Made by a program: the position numbers and the translations under genes. A model generated the notes under the pieces. The model was given only the letters and a program-made list of their open reading frames with translations, was not told the origin of the DNA and did not search any database. Shown piece after piece: positions 61,801 through 64,000 of a stretch of DNA of 64,000 nt. The DNA is taken from the NCBI GenBank assembly GCA_963576735.1, contig OY755176.1, positions 9,905,423 to 9,969,422 of the forward strand. Direction: 5' to 3'. The number at the start of each line of letters is the position of its first letter. Position 1 is the first letter of the stretch. This DNA is from Bedellia somnulentella. Its lineage: Eukaryota > Arthropoda > Insecta > Lepidoptera > Bedelliidae.

Positions 61801-62972
61801 TTTTCAGAGTACCCACTGTCAGACTCAACAGTGTCGAAAATACGGTTTACCCCCTATGACATGGGTATTATTGTCGCCTACTCAGAATGGACTGATTTAG
61901 CCAAAGTCCACAACTATGGCCTAGTGCGGTTGGTCAGACTAAAGACTATTACCATTATAGTAGCCGAGGAATCCCCATAGCCCAGTAACGCGGAATCAAC
62001 TTATTTTCAGATGGTCAAGAGACTACCAAAATAAGATAAATTTAACAAATGTAAATATTACACTATAACAATGACTTCGCAAACAAAAAAAGAATATGAA
62101 CAGCACAAAAAATCGACTCAATAATAATGTAAACTAACATTAAAACCGAGCGATTTCATATGGTGTAGCTGATATGATAAGCAAATTAGCAATTCATAAG
62201 CTTTTAGAATAGTCACCGCATTTACGCCGGCTCGCCCTATAGGAAGTAATAGGGCAGTCCTATTCTATATATACTTAACAAAGCAATGTTCAGTGTTCAA
62301 CGTAGTCTATGTTAAACACAGGACCGCCCCGCCCCATTGAGCGATTATTAGTATGCTAATCTTCGAACAATGAAGGTCCTGGGTAATTCTAGGTTTTGAT
62401 TCCCGTGAGACATGAAAATGCGGTTGATAGGCACTAGGGATGTTATTGTTTAGAGGTTAGCTTCGACAATGTAAGATTTATAGGAAAGGTGTTACTACAA
62501 ATATTACAGATTGTATCGTAACTTAGATGGAACTAGCAACTAATGACTTGCACATCTAAAGCTCTCATATACATGCTGAGTTAATTTGCCTTAGGTTCAA
62601 ACCATTTATACTTACATATGTAATTTGATTGATTATTTCTTTCCTCATTATATTATTTTATAAATAGGCTACAAAATACATTAAATATATAATAATAAGC
62701 TTATATTTTGTTTTATATTACATTCTAATGTAGACTCAGTGGTCTGGGAACAACAAATAATAAATATTCTGAGAATTTAAGTGTAAGGTGATATTAATTT
62801 TGACGCTATTTTTTACAATGTGTGAAAACTTACTCATCAACTATGAAAAACTTATCCCCTTCGGAAGAAAGGCACTTTCCCTTGTTAGAGAGACGATCTC
62901 CCTCGATGAGGATCGGCTGGATCACCCCAGACTGGAACCAGCGGCCGTGCCAGTGAGCCGGGAATGTACAAC
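37743..62972 (-). CDS. Cysteine-rich, probably extracellular protein; 11 exons, 5' end outside the window
   Basis: Exons on the minus strand: 62972-62834, 61571-61507, 61095-60957, 60292-60180, 44773-44639, 42962-42828, 42447-42228, 41503-41358, 40997-40644, 39412-39209, 37849-37743. Every intron is GT-AG and all ten junction phases agree, giving 584 complete residues plus a stop. Successive segments show FPAHWHGRWFQSGV, KGCYRCVVMHEKHKNVLQYK, LCSLITGDALLYSMF, SCTDDSRLLLNYQACPDV, ECLATWKEGSLRFLVGK, YRVAQSGDATCNGLFS, FNCQFPSWM, CPYPGKY, RLEVGCNSAK and AYTCHGGWYEDG. I recognise this as a conserved arthropod family that I recall being annotated only with domains of unknown function (DUF7042-DUF7045; numbering from memory). 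Many paired cysteines and N-x-T sequons suggest secretion or cell-surface display. The signal peptide would lie beyond 64000. The function is unknown. Confidence 0.88.
38107..38305 (-). mobile_element. SINE-B head half
   Basis: On the minus strand: A box TAGCTCAATGGATGGGAAC, B-box region GGTTCAAATCCAGGG, and body sequence to the CCATGTGGGTTTCC block (plus strand). The tail half is lost. Confidence 0.75.
38371..38808. repeat. Fold-back repeat with tRNA-like arms
   Basis: Arms of about 140-155 bp at 38371-38525 and 38668-38808 are inverted copies, each including a tRNA-like unit and the flanks CTTTCCTTTATTTATCTTTT and CGCACTGGAAGCCAT. A spacer of about 140 bp separates them. The spacer and right arm recur at 43612-43875, so this is a dispersed element. 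The right arm lacks 18 bp of the tRNA-like 5' end. Confidence 0.8.
38410..38481 (-). pseudogene. tRNA-like sequence, 72 nt
   Basis: On the minus strand it folds as a tRNA. A 7-bp acceptor stem pairs GACACTG with CGGTGTC. The D-arm is GCTC..GAGC with A box TAGCTCAATTGGC. The T-arm is GCGGG-TTCGAAC-CCCGC. The anticodon arm pairs over only about four bases (CGGG with CCCG) with an oversized loop, so no anticodon is assigned and a working tRNA is unlikely. It is part of the fold-back element. Confidence 0.6.
39209..39412 (-). CDS. Cysteine-rich gene, exon 10 of the visible set
   Basis: Acceptor TTTATTTCCAG, donor GTAAGT. Encodes AYTCHGGWYEDGASFVVTTP and then ARRYCFVSRESKGSI. A SINE-A copy abuts the acceptor 17 bases upstream (at 39430), so the upstream splice signals may lie in the SINE. 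Confidence 0.86.
39430..39633 (+). mobile_element. SINE-A copy abutting a splice acceptor
   Basis: Starts within the family head (GTGTCGGTTTAGAATAGCAC) and runs to the CTCTGGCTACCC block; the last part is missing. It is antisense to the host gene and lies 17 bases from the acceptor of exon 39412-39209. Confidence 0.8.
40375..40442 (-). mobile_element. SINE-B copy, strongly 5'-truncated
   Basis: Only the last 68 bp, with the tail, remain. It is flanked by an 11-bp duplication TTTATTTCTAT at 40364-40374 and 40443-40453. Confidence 0.85.
40644..40997 (-). CDS. Cysteine-rich gene, exon 9 of the visible set
   Basis: Longest exon, 354 bp. Acceptor CAATTCCAG, donor GTAAGA. Encodes ECPYPGKYRIKN, a polar linker rich in Asn, Arg and Glu, then CYGNEFNRLEVGCNSAKNMD. 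Confidence 0.86.
41061..41292 (+). mobile_element. SINE-A copy filling a short intron
   Basis: Head TGTGTAGTGTCGGCTTAGAA to tail block GGGATTTATAGCCGTGAG. It takes up about two thirds of the 360-bp intron 40998-41357. Confidence 0.83.
41358..41503 (-). CDS. Cysteine-rich gene, exon 8 of the visible set
   Basis: Acceptor ATTTTAAG (weak pyrimidine tract), donor GTAAGT. Encodes VSRYVCVVLYLRDTYIAELQ and then RPDDACSPHHF. Confidence 0.82.
41541..41685 (+). mobile_element. LINE 3' end fragment
   Basis: The plus strand encodes RRWRDDLDRFDPGWLCTASD, then RDVWAQNCEAFAQQWETN and a stop. This is the ORF end of a LINE very common in Lepidoptera (RTE/CR1-like by its APE-RT C-terminus). It lies in intron 41504-42227. 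Confidence 0.7.
41713..41927 (+). mobile_element. SINE-A copy
   Basis: Head CTGTGTATTGTCGGTTTAGA, GTAGTAAGAGGCGACTTAG block and decayed tail, antisense to the host gene. Confidence 0.8.
42228..42447 (-). CDS. Cysteine-rich gene, exon 7 of the visible set
   Basis: Encodes FNCQFPSWMTFSHTWHTLDF, then three N-glycosylation sequons (NYT, NAT, NQT) and VALVAHWQHH. The acceptor may be at 42447 or six bases on at 42441; both keep the frame. Donor GTAAGC; the TG left over combines with the next exon to give Cys. Confidence 0.87.
42828..42962 (-). CDS. Cysteine-rich gene, exon 6 of the visible set
   Basis: Acceptor TGTTTCAG, donor GTAATT. Encodes IEYRVAQSGDATCNGLFSAT and then EGSRTMALKR. Confidence 0.87.
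43033..43268 (+). mobile_element. SINE-A copy
   Basis: Head TGCTGTGTAGTGTCGG, middle block GCGATGTGGTAGGAGACCC and tail GCGTGAGTATATGTATATAT. It lies in intron 42963-44638, antisense to the gene. Confidence 0.8.
43612..43875 (+). repeat. Second copy of the tRNA-bearing repeat
   Basis: Matches 38535-38800: the GTTAGGCGTTCTCAACATTT spacer, the GCACTGGCAGCCATTGGCAG junction and the tRNA-like remnant (43788-43842) followed by GAAATTTTTCTTTCC. It shares the 5' tRNA deletion with the right arm at 38.7 kb. The inverted left arm is absent here, apart from a stray GCGTATACCCGAGG near 43598-43611. Confidence 0.8.
44020..44560 (-). mobile_element. SINE-B variant with a different tRNA head, plus a SINE fragment
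   Basis: From about 44195 the body follows SINE-B. The head (44505-44560, minus strand) is different: A box TAGCGATAGAGCG and B box GAGTTTGGGTCCC. Positions 44020-44180 look like a piece of another SINE, with GGCTTAACGTGCCTTCCGGA. Head exchange or two adjacent insertions would both explain this. Confidence 0.6.
44639..44773 (-). CDS. Cysteine-rich gene, exon 5 of the visible set
   Basis: Acceptor GTTTTTCAG, donor GTATGT. Encodes VEELECLATWKEGSLRFLVG and then RYRCFVYEKTNNI. Confidence 0.88.
44993..45250 (+). mobile_element. SINE-A copy with inverted 5' head
   Basis: The main body (45032-45250) is on the plus strand with an ATGTATGTATAC tail. The first 35 bp (GGGGTAGCGACATTCTAAGC, then CGGCACTACACGGC) are the family head in reverse orientation. 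Such 5' inversions arise by twin priming during target-primed reverse transcription. Confidence 0.75.
45296..45664 (-). mobile_element. SINE-B copy, full length
   Basis: The minus-strand head has A box TAGCCCAGTGGGTAGAAC and B box GTGTTCAAATCCTGGGTC; then the body and the (TTATG)n-type tail. Confidence 0.87.
46031..46136 (-). mobile_element. SINE-B copy, 5'-truncated
   Basis: Tail and first 100 bp of body as read from the plus strand. Imperfect flanking AAATAAAACRCA repeats suggest a target duplication. Confidence 0.75.
46528..49943 (-). mobile_element. Intact RTE-type LINE, full length
   Basis: The element is 3416 bp, flanked by an 11-bp duplication ATTTTTTTTAC at 46517-46527 and 49944-49954. 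It has a 281-bp 5' UTR, one uninterrupted 1034-codon ORF (49662-46558) and a 3' region of only 30 bp ending in an (ATGT)n tail. A single APE-RT ORF, tiny 3' UTR and microsatellite tail are RTE-clade traits. The first about 95 bp match the SINE-A head. Lack of stops and the perfect duplication argue for a young, possibly active copy. Confidence 0.92.
46558..49662 (-). CDS. RTE LINE protein: AP endonuclease plus reverse transcriptase
   Basis: 1034 residues. The endonuclease (about 35-275) shows NET at 65-67, GDFN at 173-176 and TDH at 266-268. Lys-rich sequence (about 400-425) leads to the reverse transcriptase (about 525-800): KAAGYDRISIEML, NYRGISLLSVVGK, QAGFRKGMGC, FIDLEKAYDRV with catalytic Asp 663, GVRQGCVASPWLFN, and YGDDQVLL at 761-768. 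The more usual YADD is YGDD here. The C-terminal part has RWFGHIDRMDDSKVV and GRPRRTHLDQIENV, typical of this group. It would nick the target and prime cDNA synthesis on it, and may act on SINE-A RNA. All catalytic motifs appear intact. Upstream in-frame starts cannot be excluded. Confidence 0.93.
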   Translation of the reverse strand: MCFETKIKHDGGDVARHLSRRSSSRGEKWAEETRFGTMNVCGGMHEKLDEVCLIMEERNLDFLCVNETKRKEKEVSQLGPFTAIWSGVAESDRACQGVGLLISERMAKCMKDYACVSPRLLWIKVKVWLVRMRIICVYAPDMSKSQSEREEFWNLLDDVANGCDQNERIVMLGDFNGWVGVSRNGCERVLGKFGDKRVNENGEKVIDVCLGRNLCVTNTLFEHKDIHMYTRQRGSERSMIDFVIVDERLRAKVVDTRVYRGINVGTDHFLVLSRLRGLCKRWRHRAKVSTTDFARIKVEKLEEDENIRDEYMKKLDDRLSCVKMKDELEIEEVWDVLKSSMVECATEVCGLSKRTNRPPTSWWDKDVKEAVGDKKKAWLDLLAIKASKRMDARVTDDVVKNSEDEYKRVKNEVKKKIEKKKRDLIEWCERKLSDNFRNNQKLFWKYIRKEKGVSQNTRVNVVRDEQGELATDESSIRRVWKNYFEGLFEKEDSPISSPIGSNVDWNEALGDSSDSEISMEEVMKALKSMKVGKAAGYDRISIEMLRAGKGLVASWLYFLFQKCWSSGKVPRDWCRAVIVPLYKGKGSHQEAKNYRGISLLSVVGKLNAKVLIERVMNETDDKIWDVQAGFRKGMGCMDQIFSLRSITEKFLAKNRKVYCSFIDLEKAYDRVVRKYLWEVLSKFGLGSQLIRALVSLYEDSSACVRINGENTDWFGISRGVRQGCVASPWLFNLFMDDCLIELRESDYGLRMGGFVIKCLLYGDDQVLLASSVEELQEMMNIACASFERKGMRVNVDKTKTMVFEREENMLECVIEINGKKVEQVKEFVYLGSLFTRDGKCDEDIERRVKKGNAVNGALDSLMSSQSVSEKARMAVHDAVLVPTLMYGSECWVWQKKHESRVNAVEMRSLRKVCNVRLCDRVRNDVIRERCGVKDDIVRKIEKGMLRWFGHIDRMDDSKVVKEIYRANVEGNVSRGRPRRTHLDQIENVLKKAGVRSTKNKRACMKRLMDVNEAREVCQDRTKWRSIVSAYPNGN
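50000..50008. repeat. SINE-B target duplication, left copy
   Basis: TATTTTTGT, repeated at 59468-59476, more than 9 kb away. It shows that the SINE halves at 50009-50273 and 59358-59467 are one original insertion. Confidence 0.85.
50009..50273 (-). mobile_element. SINE-B, tail part of a split copy
   Basis: Contains tail and body up to CCACACATA, where the LTR element interrupts it. It continues at 59358. Confidence 0.9.
50274..50676 (+). repeat. 5' long terminal repeat
   Basis: 403 bp. Carries TATAAAA at 50358-50364, a GC-rich core (50420-50540) and AATAAA at 50607-50612. These could serve as promoter and polyadenylation signals, but this is inferred. Confidence 0.87.
50776..51170 (+). repeat. 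61-bp tandem repeat array
   Basis: Six near-perfect units, with GCGTTTTGCC starting at 50780, 50841, 50902, 50963, 51024 and 51085, are followed by a decayed unit at 51146. Each carries CCAGGGCTACTCTCTGGAAA, which contains a short inverted repeat (CCAG with CTGG). All three plus frames stay open because 61 is not a multiple of three, so the open frame is not evidence for a protein. Confidence 0.92.
51308..52140 (+). repeat. Degenerate SINE-A-like blocks in a diverged duplication
   Basis: Positions 51308-51520 resemble a decayed SINE-A (GTGATGCGGTTAGCAACCC). A related arrangement recurs at about 51850-52140: TACCATCGTCACGCTCAGAG parallels TACCATCTTCGCGCTCAAAG, and GTCGGTTAAGAATG occurs at both 51580 and 52053. 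This suggests an old duplication with a period of about 480 bp. Confidence 0.5.
52141..55689. other. Non-coding interior of the LTR element
   Basis: AT-rich DNA without gag or reverse-transcriptase motifs. A 64-codon hydrophobic frame lies at 54081-54275, without a recognisable domain. This is where an intact element would be expected to carry gag-pol. Confidence 0.4.
55815..56288 (+). pseudogene. Ty3/gypsy-type integrase C-terminal fragment
   Basis: The last 100 or so residues of this 157-codon frame include FDKNRAPTVLFNKGDLVMI, KLCPKFRGPYRIAAIL, DRYEV and PADQLKRW, which is the GPY/F module at the end of Ty3/gypsy integrases. The zinc-binding domain, the DDE core and all upstream pol domains are missing. 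The N-terminal 50 residues are not recognised. In the intact family this module helps the integrase bind target DNA; alone it cannot catalyse integration. Confidence 0.75.
56508..57779 (+). CDS. 423-codon ORF of hierarchical 12/48-residue repeats
   Basis: Starts at ATG 56508 and runs to a stop at 57777-57779. From 56551 the DNA repeats every 144 bp (unit starts 56551, 56695, 56839, 56983, 57127, 57271, 57415, 57559), each unit coding for 48 residues. Each unit is four related 12-residue blocks such as AEAQVVLTNVKD and AKAQAVLATVKD. The junction residue alternates Ile, Ile, Arg, Ile, Ile, Arg, Ile, so three units form a 432-bp higher-order repeat. The blocks are rich in Ala, Val, Lys and Asp and could be helical. 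The minus strand is also open for 364 codons. It follows the integrase fragment by 220 bp in the same orientation. Whether it is translated is unknown. Confidence 0.55.
   Translation: MGASNKKIAPQINRKVQAVLTNAKDAEAQVVLTNVKDAKAQAVLATVKDAEALALFSVIKQAKVQAVLTNAKDAEAQVVLTNVKDAKAQAVLATVKDAEALALFSVIKQAKVQAVLTNAKDAEAQVVLTNVKDAKAQAVLATVKDAEALALFSVRKQAKVQAVLTNAKDAEAQVVLTNVKDAKAQAVLATVKDAEALALFSVIKQAKVQAVLTNAKDAEAQVVLTNVKDAKAQAVLATVKDAEALALFSVIKQAKVQAVLTNAKDAEAQVVLTNVKDAKAQAVLATVKDAEALALFSVRKQAKVQAVLTNAKDAEAQVVLTNVKDAKAQAVLATVKDAEALALFSVIKQAKVQAVLTNAKDAEAQVVLTNVKDAKAQAVLATVKDAEALAALYVMKYTEAQVVPLTIRFFFIYINIQAKILYF
58030..58196 (-). mobile_element. SINE-B tail-half fragment inside the LTR element
   Basis: The ATAACATAACATAAACG tail and body through GGGGGCAGGCCTATCGCC, then sequence loses similarity. 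It was captured by or inserted into the retroelement. Confidence 0.8.
58265..58475 (+). mobile_element. 5'-truncated LINE tail inside the LTR element
   Basis: The plus-strand frame reads WRRSVKSELRAAGLSWSAAR, then EVAADRKAWRELVQALC and a stop at about 58444, followed by a (CAA)n tail. This is the C-terminal end of an APE-type LINE ORF, RTE-like. It is GC-rich, unlike the surrounding DNA. Confidence 0.65.
58476..58954. other. AT-rich 3' interior of the LTR element
   Basis: No coding sequence. The last 40 bp include GGAATGAGGACATTCCT, an imperfect palindrome, and the sequence that would have to act as plus-strand primer region. Confidence 0.4.
58955..59357 (+). repeat. 3' long terminal repeat
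   Basis: Same 403 bp as 50274-50676, without a difference that I can find by eye. AATAAA is at 59288-59293. Confidence 0.87.
59358..59467 (-). mobile_element. SINE-B, tRNA-head part of the split copy
   Basis: Completes the SINE begun at 50009-50273. The head has A box TAGCCCAGTGGGTAGAAC. The duplication TATTTTTGT follows at 59468-59476. Confidence 0.9.
59781..59924. mobile_element. Short MITE with GC-rich inverted ends
   Basis: The 144-bp unit starts CACTGAACCCG and ends CGGGCTCAGTG, with further inverted GGGCCGCCGACAT-like blocks. The ends fit hAT or CMC-like termini. No target duplication was found, so the superfamily is unassigned. Confidence 0.65.
60180..60292 (-). CDS. Cysteine-rich gene, exon 4 of the visible set
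   Basis: Acceptor ATTTTTCAG, donor GTAAGA. Encodes GHGDCKSPVSSIESCTDDSR and then LLLNYQACPDVYGSEST. The next exon lies 15.4 kb away. Confidence 0.88.
60352..60485 (-). mobile_element. RTE LINE 3' fragment
   Basis: On the minus strand: AAAGAGCATGTATGAGAAGA, CAAAGTGGGGATCGATAGTC and an ATGTATGTATTT tail. It is 5'-truncated, in the 664-bp intron of the cysteine-rich gene. Confidence 0.75.
60755..60900 (+). mobile_element. Degenerate SINE-A 3' half
   Basis: GACGGCTGGAAATCCATCAC to ATAGCCATGAGTATATTTAT retains the order of the family's middle and tail blocks. Confidence 0.5.
60957..61095 (-). CDS. Cysteine-rich gene, exon 3 of the visible set
   Basis: Acceptor TTCCCTTACAG, donor GTAACA. Encodes FCHREALPHLCSLITGDALL and then ENAEPVDCPLKGPFTFTYNR. 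Confidence 0.88.
61507..61571 (-). CDS. Cysteine-rich gene, exon 2 of the visible set
   Basis: 65 bp, acceptor TTATTTCAG, donor GTGAGT. Encodes KGCYRCVVMHEKHKNVLQYK. Phases fit both neighbours. Confidence 0.88.
62834..62972 (-). CDS. Cysteine-rich gene, internal exon (first visible)
   Basis: Acceptor TTGTTTCAG, donor GTAAGT. Starts two bases into a codon and ends in phase 2. Encodes CTFPAHWHGRWFQSGVIQPI and then the LSNKGKC and GDKFFIVDE motifs. Confidence 0.88.
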
Positions 62973-63655
62973 CTGAAACAAGACAGACATTTTAAATATT
63001 AGGATATAGTCATGAAAAGTGTGTTATCTATACTATACAAGAAGTTAATCGTTGAATCTAATCAACTTAACTTAATAACCTGATCATTTTTTATTTGAGT
63101 GATTATCGGTGCAACAAAATTTTTGTTGATCTAAATGCAGTAGACGTTTTTTTAAACATAGAAAGTGATGAATGATTTATCTGTATCTTAAAACTATTTG
63201 TTGGTAGGCATTATTGGTTTAAGGATTGTATGTAAAAATATAATTAGTACCCAGGATCCTAAATTTTTTAAACTTTTTATGAAAACTGTAAAGTACCAAA
63301 GCACGACCAAAACTTACAACCAATTGCCACTCCGAAACATCACTTACAAAACGATCATATACCAATTCAAACATAATTTACACTATGTTAATATGATAAG
63401 TCTACATTGTGCACCAATGGGTGGATCTAAACGACAATCGACGAGACCAATTAGAATACAATGGAGCCCGCAGCCGTTTGATAAGTTAAGCTTCGCCGTC
63501 TTGTAAGAGATGATGAATAAAAATGAAGCGGCGATGATTCGACTTATTGGTGCGGTTCATATGGGTATTATTTCAAAGGGGTGCAGGAAAATTAATTACA
63601 CACATTTTAACTTATCACGCATATAATCACCGCAGCATAATCCAGCAATATTCAG
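62973..63655. other. Intron of the cysteine-rich gene
   Basis: Lies upstream of the first visible exon on the minus strand. No further exon was recognised. An open plus-strand frame at 63198-63506 has no known motif. Confidence 0.4.
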
Positions 63656-63850
63656 CCTAAGCTGGCCGAATCTGGTTTAGAATATTATAGCACTAATCCA
63701 TTCTTCCATTGGATGCCGTACGAGTATAAGCAGAGTTAGGGTTGCTGGGCGGCAATGATTGTTGGGCGTCGTGGTAGGAGATCCATCCACCATACCCAGA
63801 ACCTCGAATACTACTACTAAAGACTCATGAACTCGTCAAAAGTTTCACCT
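63656..63850 (+). mobile_element. Degenerate SINE-A copy
   Basis: Head-like TGGTTTAGAATATTATAGCA followed by GGGCGTCGTGGTAGGAGATCC and CATCCACCATACCCAG, in family order but diverged. Confidence 0.5.
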
Positions 63851-64000
63851 CGTTCCCTTACAAAAAACAATTTAAAATATGATACAGTGTAATTTATTCT
63901 TATTTAGCAAAAACAATATCTGTTGTGAGGTTGCTTTTAATTTGAATACAATCCAATATTTTCTCATATTACCCCAATGTATTCCGCAAACAAAAACAAT

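Overview
The window is AT-rich, intron-dominated animal DNA, almost certainly from a moth or butterfly (Lepidoptera). The evidence is spliced genes of insect type, a dense mix of tRNA-derived SINEs, an RTE-type LINE with an (ATGT)n tail, a Helitron ending in CTAG, hAT, pogo and MULE relics, and LINE tails of a kind very common in Lepidoptera. No bacterial features are present. The species cannot be named from the sequence.

Two host genes are supported, both on the minus strand. The first coding exon of a TESK-type protein kinase (Drosophila relative: center divider) lies at 28179-28592. Its remaining exons were not found, so positions 1-28178 are probably its long first intron. The other gene, 37743-62972, is a cysteine-rich, apparently extracellular protein of an insect family known to me only by DUF names. 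I reconstructed 11 exons with fully compatible splice phases, running from an internal exon at 62972 to a stop codon at 37743. Its 5' exons lie beyond the right edge.

The rest is mobile DNA. Left arm (1-28 kb): MULE transposase relic (about 3.6-4.1 kb), a hAT element with 8-bp target duplications (10100-12738), a palindrome-rich MITE holding a SINE (18369-18989), a Helitron (21789-22784), and an unexplained cluster of GTCGCGACCGTA-like motifs (25.85-27.57 kb). Between the genes: a hAT in the TESK 5' region (28980-29925), a second hAT (31955-32661) and a pogo-type relic with TA target sites (33325-34648).

The 15.4-kb intron 44774-60179 is the most striking part. It contains an intact 3.4-kb RTE LINE (46528-49943) with a 1034-residue ORF and an 11-bp target duplication. 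It also contains a 9.08-kb LTR-bounded element (50274-59357) inserted inside a SINE. Its 403-bp LTRs appear identical, but instead of gag-pol it carries a 61-bp tandem array, long non-coding stretches, only the C-terminal end of a Ty3/gypsy-type integrase, a 423-codon ORF made of a three-level repeat (36, 144, 432 bp), a SINE piece and a LINE tail. It looks like a recently mobile, non-autonomous retroelement with an unusual payload, and is the best candidate here for something undescribed.

A dispersed SINE family (called SINE-A here) shares both its head and its tail with the intact RTE LINE, suggesting a LINE/SINE partnership. A second family (SINE-B) has a clear tRNA-derived head. A third repeat carries a tRNA-like cloverleaf and forms a long fold-back at 38.4-38.8 kb.
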